A stretch of DNA of 64,000 nt from an uncultured Clostridia bacterium (lineage in GTDB: Bacteria; Bacillota; Clostridia; Oscillospirales; Ruminococcaceae): contig CANQOC010000001.1 of the NCBI GenBank assembly GCA_947625375.1, positions 1 through 64,000 on the forward strand. Reading direction: 5' to 3'. The position numbers and the translations under genes were made by a program. Below, piece after piece: positions 1-8,305 of this stretch (position 1 is the first letter of the stretch; every line of letters starts with the position of its first letter). The notes beneath the pieces were generated by a model. It saw only the letters and a program-made list of their open reading frames with translations, had not been told where the DNA came from and did no database searches.

Positions 1-107
1 GGCAGACTTATTTTACCACACTTGGGCACATTCTTCTTTTTTTATTTTTGGTGTACAAGATGTATTGTAGTCTAACATATATTAAATAAGATTTTGCGGC
101 GCAGATA

Positions 108-136
108 TTGAATTATCCGAAAATATCTGGTATAAT
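108..136 (+). promoter_or_regulatory. sigma-A promoter for phoH operon
   Basis: The -35 box TTGAAT (108-113) lies 17 bp from a perfect -10 box TATAAT (131-136), which is preceded by TGG (extended -10). It sits 35 bp upstream of the phoH start and points into the phoH-ybeY-era cluster. Bases 1-107 are AT-rich and hold nothing else I can name. Confidence 0.75.
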
Positions 137-171
137 TACAGTATATCTTGCTTTGCGAAAGGAATTTAAAA

Positions 172-1140
172 ATGGCGGAAAAATCTGTAGTGGTGACGAA
201 CATCGACTCGATGCTGAGCCTGTTCGGAAGCTATGACGAAAATATAAAGATTATCCAGCGCGAGCTCGGAGTTGACATATTAAGCCGCGGCAGCGACATT
301 CGCATAACCGGTCCCGACGCCGCCGTCGAGCGCGCTTATATCTGTGTCAACGGTCTTCTAAAGGTCGCGGAGCGCGGCGAGAACATCACCGAGCAGCAGG
401 TCAGGTATTTCATCTCGATGGCCGGCGAAACCGACCCAGACGAGATTGCCGGACTTTCGGACGGCGGAATCTGCGTCACGACGAGCGGAAAAATCATCAA
501 GCCGAAGACCCTCGGACAGAAAAAGTATATCGACTCGATTTCCGAGAACACTATCTCCTTCGGAATCGGACCCGCCGGCACCGGAAAGACCTTCCTTGCG
601 GTGTCGATGGCGGTCCGGGCGTTCAAGGCGCACACCGTCTCGAAGATTATCCTCACCCGTCCCGCGGTCGAAGCGGGGGAGAAACTCGGATTCCTTCCCG
701 GCGACCTCCAGAACAAGGTTGACCCGTATCTGAGACCGCTATATGACGCGCTTTTCGAGATGCTCGGCCCCGAGACGTTTTCGAGATTGCAGGAGCGCGG
801 GTCAATCGAGGTTGCACCGCTCGCATATATGAGAGGGCGGACGCTCGACGAATCTTTCATCATTCTCGATGAGGCACAGAACACCTCTCCGGAACAGATG
901 AAGATGTTCCTGACCCGCCTCGGATTCAACTCCAAGATGGTCATCACCGGCGACGTCACACAGATTGACCTCCCGAATCCGCGCAACTCGGGACTTGTCG
1001 AGGCGATAAAGGTACTTAAGAACGTCAAGGACATCGGCATAAATCACTTTACCGAGAAGGACGTCGTGCGGCACAGACTTGTACAGGATATCGTCAAGGC
1101 TTATGAGCAGTATAACAGCGAAAGGAGCCGCCGAAGATGA
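172..1140 (+). CDS. phoH: PhoH family ATPase
   Basis: Cytoplasmic P-loop ATPase of the PhoH/PhoL family, thought to act in RNA metabolism beside YbeY. The Walker A motif GPAGTGKT lies at about residues 133-140 and the Walker B/DEAQ motif (ILDEAQN) near 233. An N-terminal KH-like segment (residues 25-75) precedes the ATPase domain. At about 322 aa the length is normal for PhoH. I chose the ATG at 172 because GAAAGGA lies 8-10 nt upstream; an in-frame start at 148 has no ribosome binding site. The stop overlaps the ybeY start (ATGA), the usual phoH-ybeY-era order of Firmicutes. Confidence 0.95.
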   Translation: MAEKSVVVTNIDSMLSLFGSYDENIKIIQRELGVDILSRGSDIRITGPDAAVERAYICVNGLLKVAERGENITEQQVRYFISMAGETDPDEIAGLSDGGICVTTSGKIIKPKTLGQKKYIDSISENTISFGIGPAGTGKTFLAVSMAVRAFKAHTVSKIILTRPAVEAGEKLGFLPGDLQNKVDPYLRPLYDALFEMLGPETFSRLQERGSIEVAPLAYMRGRTLDESFIILDEAQNTSPEQMKMFLTRLGFNSKMVITGDVTQIDLPNPRNSGLVEAIKVLKNVKDIGINHFTEKDVVRHRLVQDIVKAYEQYNSERSRRR

Positions 1141-1610
1141 ACCCGAGCGTCGAAATCTATAACCGCCAGCGCAAGCTCGGAGTGACTCCAGAGCTTCGCG
1201 AGCTTATTAGCAGCTGCTGTGCGGCGGTGCTTTCCTGTGAGGACTTCCGCGAGCCGGCTTCGGTCGACGTGACATTTGTCAGCAACCGTACGATAAGGGA
1301 ATATAACCGCGAGTACCGCGAAATTGACCGAGCGACCGACGTTCTTTCGTTCCCGGCGGGGGAGGGCGGCAATTATCCCGTCGACCCCGAGACCGGGCGG
1401 CATATTCTCGGTGACATCGTCATATCGCTTGAACGCGCGGCGGAACAGGCGCGGGAGTATGGGCACAGCTTTGAGCGCGAGGTCGGATTCCTGACGGTGC
1501 ACTCGATGCTCCATCTTTTAGGATATGACCACATCGACGAGTCGGACGGCGACATCATGAGGGCGCACGAAAAGGCGGTGCTGAATAAAATTGCTTTGAC
1601 GAGGGGCTGA
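1137..1610 (+). CDS. ybeY: endoribonuclease YbeY
   Basis: Single-strand-specific metalloendoribonuclease needed for 16S rRNA 3'-end maturation and ribosome quality control. The zinc-binding signature HSMLHLLGYDH lies at about residues 122-132, close to the C-terminus as in the family, and the 157 aa length is typical. The start overlaps the phoH stop by 4 nt, with AAAGGAG 9 nt upstream inside phoH, so translation is probably coupled. The era gene follows after 4 nt. ATVLSFP-type core (TDVLSFPAGE) is also conserved. Confidence 0.95.
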   Translation: MNPSVEIYNRQRKLGVTPELRELISSCCAAVLSCEDFREPASVDVTFVSNRTIREYNREYREIDRATDVLSFPAGEGGNYPVDPETGRHILGDIVISLERAAEQAREYGHSFEREVGFLTVHSMLHLLGYDHIDESDGDIMRAHEKAVLNKIALTRG

Positions 1611-1614
1611 AAAC

Positions 1615-2514
1615 ATGACAAAAAGCGCATTTATAACCATTCTCGGACGGCCGAACGCCGGTAAGTCGTCGCTATTAAACGCGATGATTGGCGAAAAGAT
1701 TGCGGCGGTAAGCTCGAAGCCTCAGACCACAAGGACAAAGATTACCGGTGTGCTCACAGAGGGGGAGACCCAGCTTGTTTTTATCGACACCCCGGGGATT
1801 CTCAAAGAAAAGGACAAGCTTGCGTCGCACATGATAAAGGCAATCGACAGCTCGGTCAGCTCGATTGACGCCGTTCTGCTCGTCGTCGACGCCGAAAAGA
1901 GGGCAGGGGAGCAGGAAAAGTCCCTTCTTTCAAAGATTTCGCGGAACACTCCGGTGATTCTCGTCGTCAACAAGGTCGATTTATTCGAGGACAAGACCGC
2001 GCTAATGCCGGTGATTGCCGAGTATTCAAAGCTGTATGATTTCGACGACGTAATTCCGGTCTCTGCGCTTAAAAGCGACGGACTCGATATCATCAAGGAA
2101 AAGCTGATGAGCTATGCTGCCGAGTCGCCGCACTACTTCCCGGACGGCAAATTCACCGACCAGCCCGAGAGGGTGATTGTCGCGGAGATGATAAGGGAAA
2201 AGCTGCTCGAGCTGCTCTCCGACGAAGTGCCGCACGGAATCGCCGTCGGCATCGAGATGATGGACGAGCACGACTTGAAGAGCGGCGAGGCGATTTTGGA
2301 CATTGTCGCGACTATATACTGCGAAAAGGAGTCGCACAAGGGGATTGTCATCGGAAAGGGCGGAGCAATGCTTAAAAACGTCGGAAAGCTCGCCCGCGAG
2401 GACATCGAGCGCTTCTTCATGATAAAGACAAACCTGAAGCTCTGGGTAAAGGTCAAGGAAGGCTGGCGGAACCGCGAGGGACTTATCAAGAACTTCGGTC
2501 TTTCGTCCGACTGA
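1615..2514 (+). CDS. era: GTPase Era
   Basis: Essential GTPase that binds the 3' end of 16S rRNA and helps 30S assembly. The G1 loop GRPNAGKSS lies at residues 10-18, the switch II motif DTPG near 60 and the NKVD specificity motif near 122. The C-terminal KH domain is recognisable by the IVIGKGGAMLK core near residue 245. Length (299 aa) fits the family. It directly follows ybeY and precedes recO, the conserved order in Bacillota. The ribosome binding site is GAGGGG. Confidence 0.97.
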   Translation: MTKSAFITILGRPNAGKSSLLNAMIGEKIAAVSSKPQTTRTKITGVLTEGETQLVFIDTPGILKEKDKLASHMIKAIDSSVSSIDAVLLVVDAEKRAGEQEKSLLSKISRNTPVILVVNKVDLFEDKTALMPVIAEYSKLYDFDDVIPVSALKSDGLDIIKEKLMSYAAESPHYFPDGKFTDQPERVIVAEMIREKLLELLSDEVPHGIAVGIEMMDEHDLKSGEAILDIVATIYCEKESHKGIVIGKGGAMLKNVGKLAREDIERFFMIKTNLKLWVKVKEGWRNREGLIKNFGLSSD

Positions 2515-2577
2515 TTTTTCCACTCATATTTTTAAATGTGCGGTCAACCATAATTGAGGACAAATATTACGAAAGCG

Positions 2578-2736
2578 GTGACCGTTACGGAAAATCTATG
2601 GGATAGGTTTATGGCGTCCGGCGCCATAGCCGACTACATTATTTATAAAAAGACATCAAGACAAAGCGGTGACGGAGATGCTGACGACATTAAAAGGACT
2701 TGTGCTTCGGGAAAGAAGCCTCGGCGACAACGATAA
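2578..2736 (+). CDS. YqzL-like small protein
   Basis: Small open frame between era and recO that resembles the YqzL family, a short protein of unknown function found at exactly this place in Bacillota. The core LWDRFMASGAIADYIIYKK matches the family pattern of an aromatic-rich helix followed by a G-x-I-x-x-Y-x-x-Y/F-K motif. The start is uncertain: GTG at 2578 is given, and a TTG at 2554 is possible; neither has a strong ribosome binding site. The C-terminal 19 codons overlap recO in another frame and are not family-like, so the frame may run past the functional part. Confidence 0.5.
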   Translation: MTVTENLWDRFMASGAIADYIIYKKTSRQSGDGDADDIKRTCASGKKPRRQR

Positions 2737-3439
2737 ATTCCTTGATATCCTCACCGACGGCAGCGGACTCATCGAGGTACTCGCAAGGGGAGTCAAAAAG
2801 CCGAACTCGAAGAACGCCTCGGTGTCACAGCTGTTCTGCTACGCAAAATACTGCGTGTCCGAGAGCGGCGGGAGATATACCCTGAACAGCGCCGAGCCGA
2901 TTCGCACCTTTTACAGCCTCAGCGAAGAGCTTGAACGCTTTGCGCTCGCAAGCTATTTCGCCGAGATGACCTCTTTTATCGCGACACAGGAGACCCCGAA
3001 CAACGAGGTTTTAAGGCTTATACTTAATTCGCTGCACTTTCTGTCACTTAAAAACCGCAGTCTTTTGGCGCTTAAATCGGTCTTTGAATTCAGGCTTATG
3101 TCCGAAATCGGTCTTATTCCCAACCTTATCGGCTGCTGCGAATGTCTTAGGTACAGCGCGCCTCAGATGCAGTTTGACCTAAGGGGCGGGCGGCTTTTCT
3201 GTGAGATGTGCTTCGGTACGCGCGACATGACCGACGTCGTTCCGCTTGACATGCGTCTTTTGCATTACCTTCGGTATATCGCGCTGACCGATATGCAAAA
3301 GCTCTTCAACCTTAACATAGCGCGGGAATACCTTGTCCCGCTCACAAACATCACCGAGCGCTATGCCGAGATACAGCTTGACAGGCGCTTTGCGACACTC
3401 GACTTTTTTAAGTCGCTGACAAACGGACAGATACTATGA
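2678..3439 (+). CDS. recO: DNA repair protein RecO
   Basis: Recombination mediator that anneals single strands and, with RecR, loads RecA on SSB-coated DNA. The N-terminal OB fold begins with KGLVLRERSLGDNDKFLDIL, close to the family consensus, and a Cys4-type zinc motif (CCEC...CEMC) lies at about residues 150-175. I prefer the ATG at 2678 because it puts KGLVLR at residue 6 as in other RecO proteins and has AAAGCGGTGACGGAG just upstream; an in-frame GTG lies at 2669. The stop overlaps the mutS2 start by 4 nt. Confidence 0.93.
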   Translation: MLTTLKGLVLRERSLGDNDKFLDILTDGSGLIEVLARGVKKPNSKNASVSQLFCYAKYCVSESGGRYTLNSAEPIRTFYSLSEELERFALASYFAEMTSFIATQETPNNEVLRLILNSLHFLSLKNRSLLALKSVFEFRLMSEIGLIPNLIGCCECLRYSAPQMQFDLRGGRLFCEMCFGTRDMTDVVPLDMRLLHYLRYIALTDMQKLFNLNIAREYLVPLTNITERYAEIQLDRRFATLDFFKSLTNGQIL

Positions 3440-5814
3440 ACGAACACTATCAGACACTTGAACTGCAGAAAATTCTTGAAATGCTCACCGACGAATGTTC
3501 AAACGACGCTTCAAGGCGGCTCGCGGCGTCGGTCGAGCCTTCGTCCGACATTGACACCGTCAGATTGGAAAATGCCCGCACCTTTGACGCATATTCCGCA
3601 TCTGCAAGAATCGGAAGTCCGAGCTTTTTCGGCTTCACCGATGTGCTGTCAATCGCAAACAGGGCGAAATCCGGCGCACAGCTGAGTCTGCGCGAGCTTT
3701 TGGACGTCTCAAAAATGCTCACACAGACCGAGGCGCTTTTATCCTGGAGAAGACAGCTTGAGGGCGAATTTAAGCTCGACTTCCTCTTTGAATGTCTCTT
3801 CGACAACAAGCACCTAAACGACCGCATAACCGAGTCGGTGTTGAGCGAGGACGAGCTCAGCGACAACGCCAGTCCCGAGCTTGCGTCAATCCGCAGAAAG
3901 ATATCGAACGCCGGCGCAAAGATTCGCGAAAGCCTCGACAGAATAATGAAGTCCGCCGACACCAAGGACTGCCTACAGGACAACTTCATCGCGATGCGCG
4001 ACGGAAGATACGTCCTTCCGGTGAAGTCGGAGCATAAAAACGCCGTCGCGGGACTTGTCCACGACACCTCCGCCAGCGGACAGACCTATTTTATCGAGCC
4101 GATGGCGGTCGTCGAGGCAAACAACGAGATTACGATACTTAAGGGCAGGGAGCAGGAGGAAATCGAGCGGATTATCGCCGAGATGTCCGCCGAGTGTGCC
4201 GCGTTCTCGGAACAGCTTTCCTCCGATTATACCGCCTGTGTACAGCTGAATCTATATTTCGCAAAGGCGTCTCTCGGCGCAAGAATGGCGGCGACGGTCC
4301 CCGAAATCGTCGACAGCGGCGAGATTGTCCTTAAAAAAGCGAGGCACCCGCTGATTGACAAGAACAGAGTCGTGCCGATAGACTTTGAGCTGGGAGGGGA
4401 GTATGACAGTATGATTATCACCGGTCCTAACACCGGCGGTAAAACGGTCATACTTAAGACGGTCGGACTACTCACGCTTATGACGATGTGCGGACTTATG
4501 ATACCGGTTTCCGACGGCAGCAAGGTCACGGTCTTTGAAAAAATCCTCGTCGACATCGGCGACCAGCAGTCGATTGAGCAGAGTCTTTCGACGTTTTCGT
4601 CCCATATGAACAAGGTCGTTGAGATACTCAACACCGTCGACAGCCGCTCACTTGTGCTCATCGACGAGCTCGGCTCGGGCACTGACCCTCTCGAGGGCGC
4701 GGCGCTCGCGGTCGCCATCATCGAAAGAATCAAGGACAGCGGCGCAAAGCTCGTCACGACGACGCACTATCAGGAGCTTAAGATGTACGCCCTCGAGACC
4801 GACGGCGTCGAAAACGCGTCCTGTGAATTCGACGTCAAAACGCTTATGCCGACCTATCGGCTCATCATCGGCTCGCCGGGAAAATCGAACGCGTTCGCAA
4901 TATCCGCGCGGCTCGGTCTTGATAAAGACATCATCAGCGCCGCGGAGGAGATGCTGACAGGGGAGTCGCGACGGTTTGAAAAGATACTCGACAACCTCGA
5001 AGCGACCCGTCAGCAGCTCGAAAAGAACACACAGCTCGCCGAGCAGTATCGCCTTGAAACCGAGCGCCTTAAAAACGAGATTGCCGAAGAGCGGAAAAAG
5101 CTCTTTGAGACAAAAGACAGGGAGATTGAGGCCGCAAAGCGTGAGGCGCGCTCGATAATCGAGCGAATCAGCCGTCAGTCGGCACAGCTGATGGACGAGC
5201 TTGAGGATATCCGCAAGGCAAAGGACAAGGAAGAGTTTTCCAAGCGCGTCTCGGACCAGAAGATGCAGTATAAGCGCCAAATCAACGACCTGTATGACGA
5301 GGCCGCAAAGCTCTCCGACAGCGGCGAAACATATGTTCTACCGCGACCGCTCAAAAAGGGCGACGACGTCTCAATCGTCGACGGCAACAAAAAGGGCATT
5401 GTGATATCTCCGCCGGACCAGAGCGGCAGCGTTATGGTACAGGTCGGAATCATGAAGACGAAGGTGCACGTCTCGAAGCTGAGGCTTGTCGAAAAAGAGA
5501 TTACGTTCAACAACAAGAAGCTGCCGACCGCAGGAGTCTCGAAGACCGTTGAGAGCAGAGCGACGCGCCGTCCGGAGCTCGAGCTCGATATCCGCGGGTA
5601 CACCGTTGACGAAGGCCTGTACGAGCTCGACGCGTTCATCGACCGCGCGCTGATGAGCGGCAACAAGGTTGTCACGATAATCCACGGCAAAGGCACCGGT
5701 GCTCTGAAGACCGCGGTCCGGAACCGCTTGCGCCGGCACCCGTCGGTACAGTCGTCCCGCAAGGGAGTCTATGGCGAGGGCGAAGACGGCGTAACCGTGG
5801 TCGAGCTTAAATGA
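3436..5814 (+). CDS. mutS2: endonuclease MutS2 / RqcU
   Basis: MutS-family ATPase with a C-terminal Smr nuclease domain. In Bacillus, MutS2 suppresses recombination and also splits collided ribosomes. The core and lever domains come first, then Walker A GPNTGGKT at about residues 330-337, Walker B LIDELGSGTDP near 410, a long coiled coil (about 510-620), and the Smr domain at the end with ELDIRGYTVDEG and IIHGKGTGALK. At 792 aa it is full length. It overlaps the end of recO by 4 nt and ends the phoH-to-mutS2 run. Confidence 0.96.
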   Translation: MNEHYQTLELQKILEMLTDECSNDASRRLAASVEPSSDIDTVRLENARTFDAYSASARIGSPSFFGFTDVLSIANRAKSGAQLSLRELLDVSKMLTQTEALLSWRRQLEGEFKLDFLFECLFDNKHLNDRITESVLSEDELSDNASPELASIRRKISNAGAKIRESLDRIMKSADTKDCLQDNFIAMRDGRYVLPVKSEHKNAVAGLVHDTSASGQTYFIEPMAVVEANNEITILKGREQEEIERIIAEMSAECAAFSEQLSSDYTACVQLNLYFAKASLGARMAATVPEIVDSGEIVLKKARHPLIDKNRVVPIDFELGGEYDSMIITGPNTGGKTVILKTVGLLTLMTMCGLMIPVSDGSKVTVFEKILVDIGDQQSIEQSLSTFSSHMNKVVEILNTVDSRSLVLIDELGSGTDPLEGAALAVAIIERIKDSGAKLVTTTHYQELKMYALETDGVENASCEFDVKTLMPTYRLIIGSPGKSNAFAISARLGLDKDIISAAEEMLTGESRRFEKILDNLEATRQQLEKNTQLAEQYRLETERLKNEIAEERKKLFETKDREIEAAKREARSIIERISRQSAQLMDELEDIRKAKDKEEFSKRVSDQKMQYKRQINDLYDEAAKLSDSGETYVLPRPLKKGDDVSIVDGNKKGIVISPPDQSGSVMVQVGIMKTKVHVSKLRLVEKEITFNNKKLPTAGVSKTVESRATRRPELELDIRGYTVDEGLYELDAFIDRALMSGNKVVTIIHGKGTGALKTAVRNRLRRHPSVQSSRKGVYGEGEDGVTVVELK

Positions 5815-5840
5815 GGGGAGTGACTAAGGGATATATGAAA

Positions 5841-5870
5841 ATGTGCGCAAAATAAAAATTTTGTGCACAT
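5841..5870. repeat. dif-like inverted repeat upstream of xer gene
   Basis: Two 13-bp arms, ATGTGCGCAAAAT and ATTTTGTGCACAT, are inverted copies with one mismatch and a 4-bp centre. Read as a Xer site it is 11 bp (5842-5852), a 6-bp spacer TAAAAA, and 11 bp (5859-5869). From memory of E. coli dif (arms GGTGCGCATAA and TTATGTTAAAT) about 18 of 28 positions agree. A 9-bp direct repeat AGGGGAGTG flanks the region (5814-5822, 5872-5880). It may instead be an RNA hairpin after mutS2, but no T-run follows. Site identity is inference. Confidence 0.45.
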
Positions 5871-5905
5871 TAGGGGAGTGCAAAACTCCATTATCTCCTT
5901 TATAT

Positions 5906-6937
5906 ATGAAAGAAGCTTTTAAACAGGACTGCCCGCCATATCTGCGGGACTATCTTACATATGTCCGAGTTATACGCAATCACACCGAGCGCACCGAGGA
6001 CGAATACTATATTGACCTCAGAACATTCCTGCGCTATCTTAAGGTCTATAACGGCGACGTTCCGGAAAATGCCGATTTTGAACAGATTACAATTAAGGAC
6101 GTTCCGCTGTCATATGTCGAAAACTTTACGCTCAACGGCGCGTATGAATATATGAACTTTCTGCTCGACAAGCGCGGCAACAATAACGACGCCCGTTCGC
6201 GCAAAACGTCCTCGCTCCGTCAATTCTACGAGTATCTCTCAAAGAAAGCCATGCTGATAAAATCAAACCCGATTGAACAGCTTGAACATCCCAAGGCGGC
6301 CCAGAAGCTCCCGAAGTTTTTGGAGCTTGAACAGAGCCGGCAGCTGCTGTCAGAAATTGACAGCAGGAATCAGAAGCGCGACTTCTGTATAATCACGCTG
6401 TTTCTGAACTGCGGAATGAGGCTGTCCGAGCTTGTCGGACTGAATATCGGCGACTACAGCGAATCCGCGCGGACGCTCAGGGTCTTCGGCAAGGGTCAGA
6501 AAGAGCGAATCATCTATATAAACGACGCCTGTATATCCGCGCTGAACGACTACTTAAAGGTACGCCCGAAGTCGGAAACCGAACCCGATGCGCTCTTTAT
6601 ATCCGGCTATTCATACGGTCATAAAAGGCTGTCAAACCGCCGTGTACAGCGGATTGTAGAGGACCAGCTCAACCGCGCCGGACTCGGCAATCTCGGGATA
6701 TCGACCCATAAGCTGAGGCACACCGCCGCGACGCTGATGTATGAATACGGCGGCGTCGACCCGATGGTCCTGAAAGAAGTTTTGGGGCACAAGAGCGTCG
6801 CCACGACACAGATTTATACTCACCTCTCCGACGCCGACCGCCGAAATGCCGCGGAGAACTCCCCTCTCGCTAACTTTAAAGCACCAAAGCGCAAGGAGGA
6901 CGCTCAGGCTCCGTCCAACGGCGATGACAAAGAGTAA
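5906..6937 (+). CDS. tyrosine recombinase, XerC/XerS-like
   Basis: Site-specific recombinase of about 343 aa. The N-terminal SAM-like core-binding domain covers about residues 8-120. The catalytic set is complete: R172 (in NCGMRLSEL), a beta-hairpin Lys in GKGQKER, H268 and R271 (HKLRH), H295 (LGHKS) and nucleophile Y304 (QIYTHL). It sits in a housekeeping cluster with no phage or transposon genes, so a chromosome-dimer resolvase role is more likely than an integrase. ATG 5906 gives a normal N-terminus but lacks a clear ribosome binding site; a GTG at 5843 lies inside the dif-like palindrome. Confidence 0.85.
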   Translation: MKEAFKQDCPPYLRDYLTYVRVIRNHTERTEDEYYIDLRTFLRYLKVYNGDVPENADFEQITIKDVPLSYVENFTLNGAYEYMNFLLDKRGNNNDARSRKTSSLRQFYEYLSKKAMLIKSNPIEQLEHPKAAQKLPKFLELEQSRQLLSEIDSRNQKRDFCIITLFLNCGMRLSELVGLNIGDYSESARTLRVFGKGQKERIIYINDACISALNDYLKVRPKSETEPDALFISGYSYGHKRLSNRRVQRIVEDQLNRAGLGNLGISTHKLRHTAATLMYEYGGVDPMVLKEVLGHKSVATTQIYTHLSDADRRNAAENSPLANFKAPKRKEDAQAPSNGDDKE

Positions 6938-6954
6938 ACTTTTACAGAATGTAT

Positions 6955-6987
6955 AAAAGGACTTGCAGCTAATCCGCAAGTCCTTTT
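6955..6987. terminator. bidirectional terminator
   Basis: A perfect 12-bp stem, AAAAGGACTTGC paired with GCAAGTCCTTTT, with a 9-nt loop. It has A/T runs on both sides and lies between the convergent xer gene and the minus-strand gene, whose last codons form part of the stem. Confidence 0.85.
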
Positions 6988-7775
6988 CTGATGTCGAGCT
7001 CGGTAAAGTAGTCGTCGAGCCTCTTGACCGCCGCCTCAATCCGCTCCGAAAGCCCGTCTTCATAGATGTCTTCATACGGCAATTCCTCGAAGTGAACGCC
7101 GCTTCCTATCATTGATACACACCTGAATTTAACGCCGAAGCCGTCGCACGACTCCTTGAATTTAAGGAGAAACTCCGCGGCTTCGTCGCTGTTTAACACG
7201 ACGTCGCCGGCAAAATAGAAGCTTATCTCCCCGATTTTTTCGCCGAAGTCCTCGACGTTGTACATTCTGTTCGCTTCGAGCGAGCTTATCGAGATATCCT
7301 CACCAAACGCCGTCGGAAAGCCTTCGACGGGTATGTCCTCGCGGAAGACAAGCCGCCCCCAGACGTTGTAGACCTCGAACGGCAGGTCTGTGTGCGAAGC
7401 GACATAGTTTACGGCGTCGTCGTATTCGCTGCTGAGGCGGTATGCCGTGTTGATGCCGTCGGTGACGTAATAGCTCATGTCGTCGGTGATTCTCCCGAGC
7501 ATATCGGTGTCGAGATAAAAGCTTCCGTCAATCTGTTTCTCTGAGCTGAGCCGGACTGAATATCCTCCGCCGCTCTTCCAGTCGTAGTTTACGCTTTCAA
7601 TCACATATCCGCCGCCGTCGAGGTTGTCGGCGATATACTTTTTGCCGGCATTATATGCCATCAAGCGCGAGACGGGATTTCCGAGGAAAAGGTTCGCAAG
7701 GACAATCAGTCCGACAATCATCGCTGTCGCAAGGAAGAACGCGCCGATTTTAAGCGCTTTAATATGCTTTTTCAT
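6969..7775 (-). CDS. membrane-anchored YfjL-like protein of ECF operon
   Basis: Predicted single-pass protein: one hydrophobic helix at about residues 9-32, then a largely soluble extracytoplasmic domain of about 235 aa starting at MAYNAGKKYIADN. The layout resembles the YfjL-like family, whose role is unknown. Its start overlaps the stop of the zinc-finger anti-sigma gene by 4 nt, so it is the third gene of a sigma/anti-sigma operon and probably a membrane partner or target of that system. Function is not established. Confidence 0.7.
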   Translation of the reverse strand: MKKHIKALKIGAFFLATAMIVGLIVLANLFLGNPVSRLMAYNAGKKYIADNLDGGGYVIESVNYDWKSGGGYSVRLSSEKQIDGSFYLDTDMLGRITDDMSYYVTDGINTAYRLSSEYDDAVNYVASHTDLPFEVYNVWGRLVFREDIPVEGFPTAFGEDISISSLEANRMYNVEDFGEKIGEISFYFAGDVVLNSDEAAEFLLKFKESCDGFGVKFRCVSMIGSGVHFEELPYEDIYEDGLSERIEAAVKRLDDYFTELDIRKGLAD

Positions 7776-8305
7776 CGCTTATCCTCCTTTCTGAACGCAA
7801 AGGCATAGAGCGCGGCGATTATGATTCCGACAAAGGCGGCGGGAATATAGTAAATCAACATTCCGAAATATCTGACCCAATAATCGGTTTCAAAAGTCAG
7901 GAGCATTTCAAACACTGTCGACAAAACGAGGATTATCGGGATATTGTAAAGCGCACGCCATTTCATTATCACATATCCGAGGGCGCCGATAATCGGCATA
8001 ATCACGATATTATATAAGATTGATGAATGATGTATCAGGCTGACGCCGATGACAGAGCCGAAGATTATTATCATCGCCGTCAGGATTTCGATTCGACCTC
8101 TGAGCTTCTTCAGTGAGCTTTTAAATCCCGGGACGCCGTCCGGGATTTCGCTTTCCTGCGGGCAGTCCTTTATTTTCTCAAGCTCGGCGCGGCAGTCCTC
8201 GCAGCCGCCGAGATGCTCTTCGACAAACTCGCGGCTGTCTTCGCTCAGCATATCCTCGGCATAAAGCGGCAGAAGGTCCTTTATAATGTTGCAGTTATTT
8301 TTCAC
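7772..8305 (-). CDS. zinc-finger anti-sigma factor, membrane
   Basis: Probable anti-sigma factor for the ECF sigma encoded immediately upstream. The N-terminus carries a zf-HC2/ZAS-type motif: Cys5, then HLGGCEDC (H-x3-C-x2-C) near residues 31-38. Three or four hydrophobic segments follow (about 75-95, 98-115, 120-140, 145-170), so it should hold its sigma factor at the membrane. It starts with GTG, has GGAGG upstream, and overlaps the end of the sigma gene by 11 nt. Confidence 0.8.
   Translation of the reverse strand: MKNNCNIIKDLLPLYAEDMLSEDSREFVEEHLGGCEDCRAELEKIKDCPQESEIPDGVPGFKSSLKKLRGRIEILTAMIIIFGSVIGVSLIHHSSILYNIVIMPIIGALGYVIMKWRALYNIPIILVLSTVFEMLLTFETDYWVRYFGMLIYYIPAAFVGIIIAALYAFAFRKEDKR

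Noticed and set aside
5814..5880. 9-bp direct repeat AGGGGAGTG as target-site duplication of a miniature element
   Set aside because: The first copy includes the mutS2 stop region and the second looks like a Shine-Dalgarno, and 50 bp with one palindrome is too short to claim an element without other copies in the window.
5906..6937. Tyrosine recombinase as integrase of a mobile element
   Set aside because: No attachment repeats, excisionase, phage or conjugation genes; it is embedded in core genes and has a housekeeping look.
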